Assembly: GCF_947179165.1 (NCBI RefSeq)
Contig: NC_077238.1
Coordinates: 45,762,293 to 45,826,292 of the forward strand
Reading direction: 5' to 3'
From: Solanum dulcamara
Lineage: Eukaryota; Streptophyta; Magnoliopsida; Solanales; Solanaceae
Length of the DNA stretch: 64,000 bases
Every line of letters begins with the position of its first letter. The stretch's first letter is position 1. Positions 23,666 through 34,638 of the stretch are shown piece by piece. Made by a program: the position numbers and the translations under genes. The notes below the pieces were generated by a model. It made no database searches, had not been told where the DNA came from, and saw only the letters and a program-made list of their open reading frames with translations.

Positions 23666-23787
23666 CCATGAGTAAAGATATGTAATGATGGAATGTGTAT
23701 ACCCATATTACATGAGTTAAGGTGATCGCTCTCTCTCTAACATCTCACTAGAAAAAAAAGCTCTCAAAGAAGACTAGTTTTAAGCTT
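23666..23787 (+). other. 5' UTR of the LINE
   Basis: About 120 bp between the target duplication and the first ATG of ORF1, with a CT-rich run (GATCGCTCTCTCTCT at about 23726) and an A-run. The internal promoter of LINEs is expected here and may extend into the CpG-rich start of ORF1. The exact transcription start cannot be read. Confidence 0.5.
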
Positions 23788-26700
23788 ATGGCTACCAGGG
23801 AACCGGATCCACCTCCGGACCTCCAAAAATTTCGTTCAAAAGACAGAATCGTAGGTATCGATGAGACGAATCCAACACAACAGGAATCGTCCCAATCGGA
23901 CATTCGAAGCTTCGGGAATGTTGAAAAAACAGCAGCGATCACTGTTCAACATTCTGCCACTGATCAAGGAACCAATTCTAAGTCAACTTCTGTAATTTGT
24001 ATTGAAAAACCATCAATTGGGGATGTTAGAACAACATCCCAGCCACATCATATCAAAAATCCAAGGGATTTCACCGTGGAAATTAAGAGAAATCCAGGCG
24101 CGACAGTGGGACGAAACTCCGGCGAAATGCCGGCCACTCGAACTACAAATTCGACGGCCTCCGATGTTATTCGAGGTGGCGCACCACCTGGGGTTGGTAG
24201 TGCACCCCTAGGCGCACCTCATACTAAAAGCCCAGCTCCAATGGGTGACGGCGTCGCATGCGACACACTGTTGAACTCCGACGTTGGCGTTCCGGCGACA
24301 TTCGAGAGTCAAGACCAATGCCATCTTGTAGAGGAGAACAATACGAATACAACCATCCAAAAATCGCCGCCATACACAAAGCCAAACTCGTCGAATATCA
24401 ATTTGAAGAATTCCGGCGGTGAAGTGATTTCCGATAGTGGCGGCGTCGCCGCGTCTGGTGGCGAAAATACAAATTGTTCTGGGGGTTTGGTAGACGATCT
24501 TACAAGGAACACAATGAACCAAAAATCCCCATCAGCAACAACACCTATCTCCTCCAATTTGGAAATTAGGGTTCCAATCCAAACTGCCGGAGGCAGCGCA
24601 GCGGCAAAGCTCCAATTTTGAAGAGAGGAGTCCAGAAACACAAAAAGCCCCTTCAGGTATGGTCCCTATCAATTCGAATTTATCAATTAGGGTTGCCAAT
24701 TTGAGTACTAACACTGGCAGCGGCGACACCGGAACTTCGGCGATCGGAAAAAATGTTTCTAGTTTGAATAATAATACGCACCAATACAGTATCCATCAAA
24801 AAAATTTAAATTCAAAAAATGACTATCCTAACACACCAAATGCCAATACTAGAATTGAACCTAACGTAAAAATCACCAAAAACACTCATACGGTGAACGC
24901 CCAAAGAAATTCTCAAGGTATTACTAACCCCCATATCAGTACGAACGTTTTAAACCAAACGCCACAATTTTTAGACACCTCTAACTCAAATTCCAAATTT
25001 CCATCTTGTGATAATAGAGTCGAAAACAGTCTTTTAGTGCCCAAAAATGTTTCCCCAGATAATCCTAGCACCTTAACTAATCCTAAAAGTACCAAATACC
25101 CTCCCAGTTCAGACTTCCCTCCAATATCTTCTAATTTCCAAAAATACGACCCAAAAAACTCTAGAAATCCGATAGTGACCCTAACCCCCAGTGCGCTACC
25201 TCCAAAGACCAAGCCCCCTATCAACCAACCGGTCACCACAAATCACCCTCCGCCCCCTATAGCAAAACAATCCATGGCCACACGGCTGAGAGCTACACAA
25301 ACTGAGAATACTACCAAAATTGACCTTACAACCCCAAAAAGAGTAATGAAACAAGGCTGTCCTGCTATTATGTTTAAGAGAGAGGACTACATGATTAAAA
25401 TGGCAGAATCATGTAAGTACACCCTCATAGGCAAGTTCTATAGCCCAATGCCCAAGATGGAGGTCATTCGAAAGAAATTCATTGCCCAAACAGAACTCCG
25501 AGGCAAGGTCAAGATTACGCATTTTAACTCTAGACATATATATATTGACCTAGATAACGGACACGATAGAGCTACTGTCTTAGATAGCAAGCGCATGTAC
25601 ATTGAAGGTGTCTTTATGAGATTTCAAGTTTGGACTCCTACCTTTGATCCAAACTATGAAACCCCCATTCTCCCTGTATGGGTCATACTCCCGGAGCTCC
25701 CATGGCATTGTTTCCACAAAGAATTTGTTACGATTTTGCTGGAGGACGTGGGACAAGTATTGCACTTAGACATGGCCTTCATGCAAAAGACGAGGGGTAG
25801 CGTAGCGAAAGTAAAAGTCCAAATGGACATCACCAAGCCTAGAATCCAAAGTGTGTGGATTGGCTTTGACGAAAATGATGACCCAAATAGGGAAGGTAGA
25901 TGGCAGGATATCGAATATGAAGATATACCACTTTATTGTACTTATTGTAAACACCAGGGTCATACTCCTCTAGCCTGCCCAGTCAGCAGAAGAGATGCAG
26001 AACGCAATAAGGCCAAAAACAAGGAAGAAGAGCCAAAGAAAGATGAGTCGACAAAAAACACAGGTATGATCTCTTCTCCAACTGTTTTAACTAATGTTGT
26101 AAGTGTCAGACAATAGGTATCGATACAAGAAACAACCACCACAACTCAAGGAGGAAGAAACAAAATACAGGAACACTCAAATAATCAGAACAGGAATCAA
26201 GTCCCAAACAACCAATGGCAAACCCAAAAGAGAAGAAAATTCAAAGGGAAGACCCAAACTGTACAAAACACCCAAAAGATACAAGGTAACACTCAACAGG
26301 TATATAAACCCACTCAACTCAGAACTACAGGTATTGATGGTAATACTGTCACTACGACCAGCGCAATTCAAACCGTACAAAGCGAGCATCGATTAGGTAT
26401 TGACTCAATGCTCCCAATCCCCTATGGCTCCCCCTGTAGTCTTAATGTATTGAATGTTTTAACTGTTGCTGCTGAAGTAGTTAATGGAGGTGAGGATGGT
26501 GGGTTTCAGGAGAAGCCAACTAACTTGCAGGAAGGGGTACCCAGAGGGGGGGTTATGTCTCATGTTTTGCATGAGAACAGTATGGTTGACCCTAGGAGTG
26601 ACTCTAGAGCTCCTGCTACCACTTCATATATTTTTTCAGCTGCTAAAATAAATGAAAAGAATGTGCAAAATAGGGCAACAGAGTTGCATGAACTGGGACC

Positions 26701-27700
26701 TGCAGTTTCTCCCATTTTCAATCTAGAAATGGGCAACATTACAACTCCTACTCAGCCTACAAATCTGCAAATCTTGGAAGAAGTTGCACCTGTTAACTCA
26801 AAGGAATCCTTGGAGGAAAGAGCAGATATTAGCTTGAAGGACAATGCAATGCATGTTGACAGAAGGGATGTTGATATGCAGCAGCAACAGGGGAACTGTC
26901 AGGTCCCAACTCAAATGCACATGCTGCATTTTCAGGGAGAAGACTCAACCCCTGCAATTCATAACATAAATTTACCTACATTTAATCAGCCTAATGACCA
27001 CACAAATAGGAATATTGACACTACCAGTCATAATACTCAGCTGGGATCTATGGCCAAGGATTTAGGGTCTGTAGCAAGCACTAGTGTCACAGGGTCTAAT
27101 GAAAAAAAGAATAAACTGAGCAAAAGGAGAAGGGATGCATTAAAAAAAAGAGTAGAAGAAAGGAATTTGTCTCACGAGGAACAAATTCCTCTGGTAGTAG
27201 ACAATGTGAAAGAACAACATCCTAACCTTGGATGCCAACAATTTGTGCTGGAGGATGACCAAGGGGGGATGGATATTACACCCTTGCAAACTCAGTACAA
27301 CCACACACCTCCTCAACATCCTGCAAGCAGAACTGTAGAACAACACACACAATCTCTCCCCAAATGCACCCTCAATACTAATACTAATACTAATATAGAA
27401 GTCCCTCCTGACCTGGATGAATATGCAGTTATTGAGTCTGAAGATGAGGGTGACTATGAGGACCAACCTTTGAAGGATCTAGATGAGGAGGATGCTGCCA
27501 GTGAACACTTAAACAGACCCTTAGGTACATCTTACACAAATGAGTATGATGATGAGATTCAACGAATAGCTAACTCCCAAGGTTTGTCCCCTAGAGGAAT
27601 TCATAGAACCAGTCACAGTAATAAACCCATTAGTCCAACTATTTTTGCTCGCACAAGCAGACCTCACACTAGGCTGTTCACTTCCAAAAACTCTCAATGA
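23788..27700 (+). pseudogene. LINE ORF1: DUF4283-like RNA-binding protein with CCHC zinc knuckle, one frameshift and one in-frame stop
   Basis: ORF1 proteins coat LINE RNA and form the transposition RNP. The start ATG at 23788 (MATREPDPP) is the first after the 5' UTR. The frame shifts by one base at about 24590-24620: the first frame ends at 24621, and the second is open from upstream of 24659. The second frame carries the DUF4283-like block at about 25330-25900 (KREDYMIKMAESCKYTLIGK, VWVILPELPWH) and the zinc knuckle CTYCKHQGHTPLAC (C-x2-C-x4-H-x4-C) near 25937-25980. A TAG at 26114-26116 interrupts it, after which the same frame runs open to TGA at 27698-27700. The long tail has a basic run (KLSKRRRDALKKR), an acidic stretch (DLDEEDAASE) and a short Asn-Thr repeat. 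About 1300 codons in all, long for the family. Confidence 0.85.
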
Positions 27701-30700
27701 TTAGTACACTATGCTGGAATGTGAGGGGTATTAATACCCAAGGAGCCATGGAAAGACTTAAATCTCTTAAGAGTATCCATCAAATTCCCATTATTGCCAT
27801 CCTAGAGCCTTTTTCTGATAGCATTCAGATTCAGTACTTCAGAAATCAACTCAACATGGACCATGCTATTAGTAATCCAAATGGTAAGATTTGGCTTTTT
27901 TGGACCAAGGATGTAGACTGCAGGATATTGGAAAATGAGGAGCAGTTGATTACTTGTGAATTTAATCATGTAATGAATCCAAATCAGTTCATAGTTACCT
28001 TTGTATATGCAAAATGCAAAGATCATCTCAGAAGACCTCTGTGGGATAGCATGCTACAACAGTCAGCCACCTCCCTTCCATGGTGCACATTAGGTGATTT
28101 CAATGTTATCACAGACCCTCAAGAAAAGTTAGGAGGTGTCACTTACAATATGAAAAAGAGCCTTGAGTTCATCAGCATCATAGAAGCCTGTGGACTACAA
28201 GATCTTGGGTTTTGTGGTCAGAGATACACTTGGTCTAATCTAAGGGGTATAATGTTCAGAATCTGGAAGAGACTTGATAGAGGAATGGTCAACGATAAGT
28301 GGCTAGAGATGATGCCTCAGACTACCATTACTCATCTACCCTCTGTGGGTTCAGATCACTGCCCCTTACTGCTGGAGATGACTGATCAAAACCAACAACA
28401 CACCAAATATTTCAAATTCCTTAACTGCTGGACAGAACAACCATCTTTCTTGGATACTGTTAGTAATTGCTGGAACAGGACAATGGAGGGTAATCCAATG
28501 TGGTGTTTCCATCAGAAAATGAAGAGGTTGGCAGCCACTCTTAGTACTTGGTCCAGATTGCAATTTGGTGATATATATGCCAAAGTTAAAGAATATGAAG
28601 ACAAGACTAGACATGCAGAGGAAGAGCTAATCTCTAGTAATTCTGAAGAGAACAGAACAAAGCTCCATGCCATCAATGCAGAGTATATAAAATACCTGAA
28701 ACTGGAGGAATCCATGCTAAAGCAAAAAACTCAGTTCCATTGGTTCAAAGAGGGTGATGTGAATTCCAAGTATTTTCATGCCTTGATAAGAGGAAGGAGG
28801 AGGAAATTATACATCCATAAGATCCAGAATGAGGATGATAATTGGGTACAAGGTGAAGAAAACATAGCCAAAGCTGCATGTGAACACTTCCAAGCCATTT
28901 TCACTGGTGAGGAGACACAAATTCAGGAGCATACCCTCCAATGTATTCCCAGGATGGTCACTGATGAGCATAACAGAAACCTGAAAGCTATCCCTACAAT
29001 GGAGGAGTTGAGAACTGTAGTGTTTTTAATAAATCCCAATTCAGCTGCTGGACCTGATGGAATGAATGGCAAGTTCTTCCAAGCATGTTGGAACATCATA
29101 AAAGAGGACCTCCTTAAAGTGATTCTATCTTTCTTCTGTGGACAAGCTATGCCTAAATACTTTACTCACTCTTGTTTGGTGCTGCTCCCAAAAGTACACC
29201 ATCCTAACAAGCTCTCTGAGTATAGACCAATTAGCCTTAGCAACTTCACAAACAAAATCATCTCCAAACTCATTTCCCTTAGACTGGCACCTATCCTACC
29301 CAACCTCATTTCCCTTAACCAATCTGGATTTGTCAAAGGCAGGAACATTTCTGAAAATATTATGCTAGCCCAAGAGATTATACACCAGATCAAGAAGCCA
29401 AATGTAGGAGGCAATGTATTTATCAAACTTGACATGGCTAAAGCCTATGATAGGGTATCTTGGTCCTATACTTGTCTAGTTTTGAGGAAAATGGGATTTG
29501 AAGAAGGTTTCATTGATATGGTATGGAGAATTATGGCTGATAATTGGTATTCCATCATTATTAATGGTTCAAGGCATGGATTCTTTCATTCCACAAGAGG
29601 CCTTAAGCAAGGGGATCCATTATCACCAGCTTTGTTTATCATAGGTGCTGAAGTCCTCTCCAGGCTCATGAACAACCTTCATCAACACCCCCAATATCAT
29701 GGTTTCCTGATGGCTAAAAAGGGCCCTCAAATTAATCATCTCAGTTTTGCAGATGACATCATCATATTCTCATCTGGAAGATCTCATACCTTGAAGCTTA
29801 TCATGGAGACACTACATACCTATGAGCATGCTTCAGGCCAATTGATCAACAGAGACAAGAGTAACTTCATGGTACCCTCAAATGCCTTCAACTCTACTGT
29901 TAGAAGAATCAAGAAAGTTACAGGCTTCAAGCAAAAGAACAGCCCTATCACATATCTGGGGTGTCCTCTTTACATTGGTAGACAGAGGATCATCTATTAT
30001 TCTGAGTTTATAGCTAAAGTTGTGGCTAGGATAGCTGGATGGCAGGCAAAATTAATTAGTTATAGAGGAAGAGTTACTTTGATTAAGCATGTCATCCAAG
30101 CACTTCCTATTCACTTGTTATCTGCTAGTTCCCCTCCTGCAACCACTATCAAGCAAATTCAAAGCATCACAGCCAATTTCTTCTAGGGGTGGAAGAATGA
30201 AAGGAGGAAATATCATTGGTCTTCTTGGAAGAATCTGAGTTATCCCTATGAAGAGGGTGGTATTGGAGTGAGACTAATATCAGATGTTGCCAAGTCTTTC
30301 CAATACAAACAATGGTGGATATTCAGAACTAAGAATTCCTTATGGAGTGAGTTCCTCAAAGCTAAGTACTGTCAGAGGTCAAATCCTATAACCAAAAAAT
30401 GGCACACAGGACAGTCTCTGATATGGAAGCACCTCATGAAGAACAAGCACAATGTTGAGCCTCATATCCAATGGCAGATACAGTCTGGTTCTTGCCTCTT
30501 TTGGTGGGATAATTGGTTGGGAGTTGGCCCCTTAGCAAATTTCAGGTCAGCCAGTAGTAGACAGAACAATACTAAGGTGTCTTCTTTCATGATTAATTGT
30601 CAATGGAATACAGAACTGGTCTCTCAGAAAGCACCTCCTCAGTTTGTACCTAGCATCCTGGCAAGTAACATCAACTATCAGCCCCACAAACTTGATCAGG

Positions 30701-31857
30701 CCTCTTGGAAGCCTAATAGCAGTGGGGAATTTAGTTGTTCTTTTGCCTGGGAACTTATCAGGGACAAAAGGAGTAAGACAAGAATTAACTCTCAAACATG
30801 GCACAAACACATTCCTTTTAAGTGTTCCTTCCTACTCTGGAGAGCACTTAGAGGGAAACTACCTACTAATGAAAAACTTATCAGCTTTGGAGAAGCCCCA
30901 GCCCAATGTTACTGTTGCCATAGAGCTGGTTTGGATACCATTGACCATATATTTGTTTTTGGAAACTTTGCCAGGAAGGTTTGGAGTGTATTTTCTGATT
31001 CTCTGGGTATTAGTAAAGAATACACACCCCTTAGAAACCTGATGATGAGGTGGTGGTCCAGTAATTACAGTAATGAGGTCCATAAACTTATCCTACAAGC
31101 AACTCCAATCTTCATATGTTGGAACCTATGGAAAAATAGATGTGCCATCAAATATGGAGGGAAGCAGTCCAATATTACAAGAGTGATCTACTCAGTCTTC
31201 AAGGATAACTTCAACCTTCTAAGCACTACCTACTCCTATATCAGCTGGCCAAATAGATGGAAGGAACTGGTCCTTCTTGTGGAAAAATGTACTAATGAAG
31301 TTAATGTTAGTACTGTCTACTGGAGAAAACCTTCAGCTCACATGGTGAAGCTGAACACTGATGGTAGTGCACTTCACAACCCTGGAAAAATAGGAGGGGG
31401 AGGATTGCTAAGGAACAATCAAGGAGATCTTCTCTTTGCTTTCTCAACCCCTTTTGGAGAAGGTACAAACAACTAATCTGAAATATTGGCAGCCATCTTT
31501 GGTTTGACTTGGTGTCTCCAATTAGGATATACTAAAGTGATCCTTGAAGTGGACTCTGAGCTAGTAATCAGATGGATAAAACACCTAGCTCAACCACCAT
31601 GGACTGTCAGAACACAACTCTAACAGCTGCAGGACATCAGTCATCAATTCCAGGTTTTCAAATGCAGCCACACTTACAGAGAAGCCAATTTTACAGCTGA
31701 TGTTTTGTCCAAACATAGCCACAAATGCACTACTCCACAGATATATCTCAATAAACAAGAGCTTCCCAAAGAGGCAAGAGCTTACTTTGAGCTTGACAAA
31801 CTGGAAATGGCCAACTTCAGAAGAAGAAGGCTTAAGAGAATCAAGAAGCCACCATGA
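27697..31857 (+). pseudogene. LINE ORF2: endonuclease, reverse transcriptase, zinc finger and RNase H, with three premature stops
   Basis: ORF2 nicks the target and primes reverse transcription on it. The frame is 1386 codons plus stop. Residues 1-225 are an AP-like endonuclease: N8 in WNVRG, E37 in ILEPF, GDFN at 133-136, SDH at 219-221. RT follows, with AAGPDGMNGKFF, YRPISLSN, DMAKAYDRVSW, GLKQGDPLSPALF and the catalytic FADD at 684-687. A zf-RVT finger (CYCCHRAGLDTIDHIF) lies near 30910-30960. An RNase H domain (NTDGSAL, SEILAA, EVDSELV, NFTADVLSKH) closes the protein. Premature stops are at 30184 (TAG, in FFWGW context), 31474 (TAA) and 31621 (TAA); each is one transition from Trp or Gln. 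All catalytic residues I can check are kept. ORF2 starts inside ORF1's stop codon (ATGA). Confidence 0.92.
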
Positions 31858-32324
31858 CCTTGTCAGCCTCCTTGGTCCAACTTACTATTCAAATTACTTA
31901 TTGCTATGCATAGTAATAATCAATTTGAAGGTTCTATAGTTAGGACCATGGTAAAAGGGAACACCTCCCTTGGCTTATGCCTTCTTAAAATAACCAATCT
32001 TATTTTACAGGTTAGGATTAGAATAGAACCTTTCTTCTTTGTCTTTCTCCTTTTTGGCCTTGTAGGTATAAATACACAGGCACCATATCATCCAACTAGT
32101 GGAGGGCCAGTCAGGTGTATACTGGAAATTTACCATAGCTGTTCCAAGGTTGGACTTGCCTTAGAGACTCAGCAGTCATACAACACCTGCACAAACAAGC
32201 AATTCAACAACAACAACAAAGGTCAGGCACTCAGAATTCCTGCACATGCCACAACTGCAACAACAAACAAAAGCACCATGCAACATCAAAAGGAATCCAT
32301 ATTGCACAGGATCACAGCAAATAT

Positions 32325-32745
32325 AGTAGGGGCAAAGCCCAAGAAGTCTCAACTCAAACGGATAATTGGAGACGTTAGTCGAGCGACCTTGAAAAAGTCA
32401 ACCGACTTAAGTCCCCAAATGGAGCACTTCACAACTTGGAGCTTCCAACTTGTCCAAATGACCTCCAAACTTTGCAGGGATACAGAAAATACTATATTTG
32501 CACAACCAAAGAAGTTTCATCTCCAACGGATAATTGGAGACGTTAGTCGAGCGACCTTGAAAATGTTAGTCGACTTAAGCCTCCCAATGGTGCACTTCAC
32601 AATTTGGAGCTTCTACCTTGTCCAAAAGACCTCCAAATGTTGCAGGAACACAACAAATATAGTAATTGCAAAGCCTAAGAATTTTCACCTCAATTGAATA
32701 ATTGGAGACGTTAGTCGAGCGACTTTGAAATAATTAACCGATTTA
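32325..32745 (+). repeat. Tandem 168-bp repeat, first cluster (three cores)
   Basis: The core GATAATTGGAGACGTTAGTC begins at 32361, 32529 and 32697 (last copy with one change), exactly 168 bp apart. Flanking text is also shared (CCAAGAAGTCTCAACTCAA type upstream, CACTTCACAA and CTTGTCCAAA downstream). The third copy is truncated after the core and contains the two stops of the surrounding frame. Confidence 0.9.
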
Positions 32746-33374
32746 AAGCTAACTAGCTCCAAAGAACTGTTTGAGGTCTTTTCTTTTCTTTGCTTTGTCT
32801 TTGTTTTTATATGTAGGTGCAGGTACCCTAAGGAGCTGATCATGAGTAATGACCTCCTCCTGAAGATAGCTTGCAACAACATACAACTGAACAATTCCAC
32901 TAGCTGGCTACAGGTTTGCAGCAGCCTATACTTCCCCCACATTTGTGTGGGTCTTTGGCTACTTATTTGTACAGGTCCACAGATATCCAAACAAAGGAAG
33001 ACAAATGCTAGACATGCAAGAGACTCACCAGCCCCCAACAACAATTCAAACATGCCAGATTCCACCCTTTATTACTTGCATCAGCCCAATTATATCCAAG
33101 ATACTTGGAATTCCTTGTGTGGTTATTTCTTGGTGTGTAGGCACATAATACATCAGCAATGGAACATTCCAAACTGCAAGGCACCATCTCTTAAACACCA
33201 GAGCTACATCCCCTATAGCAATATACAACAGAACATGGTGATAACCAAGAACCTACAGCAGACTATGACCAAAATACAGCAGGGTCAGATGTGCAGGGTG
33301 TTTTGCAACCTGAAGACCTACACCAAGGAATCCAAACTTTGTAGGAGTGCAGTATATATTATTTTGACAAGGTC

Positions 33375-33595
33375 CAAGAAGTTTCAACACAAACGGACAA
33401 TTGGAGACGTTAGGCGAGCGACCTTGAAAAAGTCAGCTGCCTTAGGCCTAAAGAGGGTGCCTTTTTTCCAACTTGTGCAAAAAGCTTCCAAATCTTGTAG
33501 AACTAAAGAAAGGGCTATTTGTGTATACCCCAAGAAGCTTCAACTCAATCGGATAATTGGAGACGTTAGTCGAGCGACGTTGAAACCCAAAGCTC
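33375..33595 (+). repeat. Second cluster of the same repeat (two cores)
   Basis: Cores at 33396 (GACAATTGGAGACGTTAGGC) and 33552 (GATAATTGGAGACGTTAGTC), 156 bp apart. The 33396 copy lies 699 bp from the third core of the first cluster. The segments between cores have diverged far more than the cores themselves. Confidence 0.88.
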
Positions 33596-34638
33596 TTTTG
33601 GAGGTCCTTTCCTATTTGCTAACTGGTGCAAGTTCCTTTTTTCCTTTGGTTGTTTGTTGTATTGTTGCAGGTTGCTGGATTGACTCATCAACATGCACTA
33701 ACAACAACTACAGAAAAGACAACACAGATACAACCATCAAATCAAATAGAAAGCCCCCTGCACAAGGCCCCTGTCTGGTTGGATATTTGTCTTTCTGTGA
33801 TATTTTTTGTGCAGGTACAACAACTGCTGGGGAACCTGGGCAAATGAAATGCATCAACATAGAGACTACAGCATTCCAAGAGAGGACCTCACCAACACAC
33901 CAGCCCTACACCCATACATATTCCATCACTGCAACACCTGCAGCAGCCCTATTGCATCCCAAAATTCTTGAATCTCCTTGCTTTCTTAATTGTTATGTGC
34001 AGGCACATAAGATACCTTCAAAGGAGCTGCTCATCTCTCCATTGGAGGCAACAAGAAGCAGCCTACAGGTTTGCAACAACCCCCACTACTATCACACTTG
34101 TTTGGTTCTTTGTTTGCTTGTCTATGCAGGTAAACAAAGTCACAGACAAAGGGACATAACAGCCACTACTGCAAGGGCCTTTCCTAATCCCACCAACTAT
34201 CCATGCATACCTGCTGTATTCATCCAACACCTGCAGCAGCCCCCTTTCATCCAAGTCCTTTGGGACTCCTTGACTGCTCTCATTGATGAGAAGACAAGAA
34301 GATGGAGCTCCAACAAACACAACTCTCTATTTGTTTACTTGCTGCTATGCAAGCACATTGAACAGCAACAATGGCCCCTTCCAAAGTCCAAGGCACCTTC
34401 AGTCAAACATCTAAGCCAAGGCTGCATTAGAACTCTTGCTTGGCTTATTTTTGGATATGCAGGTACCCCCCGGATCAGTAGACAACACTGGAACCATCCA
34501 ACCAGCTGTTCAAGTCAGGGCTGTACCACATACAAAATGCATATTACACCTATTCTGTCCCTCAACTTCCTTAACTACAATCCCAAGCAAGCTGGCTGCT
34601 ATGGCTACATTTACTTCCTATCATTTCATCCCCCTTAG

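Larger units (their letters stand above)
31858..34638 (+). pseudogene. Unrecognised repeat-containing reading frame downstream of LINE ORF2 (possible ORF3 or C-terminal extension)
   Basis: Directly after the ORF2 TGA the same frame stays open for 2.78 kb, broken only by TGA at 32695 and TAA at 32731, ending at TAG 34636-34638. With equal base use about 43 stops would be expected in 927 codons. The other two plus frames have no open run above about 85 codons here. The first usable ATG is at 31906; another at 32842 opens 598 codons. The protein would be rich in Gln, Asn, Thr, Pro and Cys. It contains five copies of IIGDVSRATLK (one varied), short hydrophobic segments ending in Ala-Gly or similar (CLVLCLLVYAG, LAWLIFGYAG), and a ~110-residue duplication (LQVCSS... 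against LQVCNN..., KAPSLKH against KAPSVKH). I recognise no family. It may instead be a long repetitive 3' UTR that lacks stops by composition. Confidence 0.5.

Noticed and set aside
24208..25239. Antisense open frames of about 104-110 codons opposite LINE ORF1
   Set aside because: They are mirror frames of the sense ORF, with no motif and no start or terminator context.
26114..26116. Programmed readthrough of the ORF1 TAG
   Set aside because: The following codons (GTA TCG) do not match the known CAATTA-type readthrough context, and other stops in the element are plainly mutational.
32325..33595. CRISPR-like array (repeated core with variable spacers)
   Set aside because: Spacings are long, the spacers are themselves related, and the locus is a eukaryotic LINE.
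31906..34638. Host gene captured between LINE pieces
   Set aside because: The stretch lies between ORF2 and the LINE 3' UTR, inside the LINE's target duplications, in the ORF2 frame, and resembles no host protein I know. It is treated as part of the LINE.
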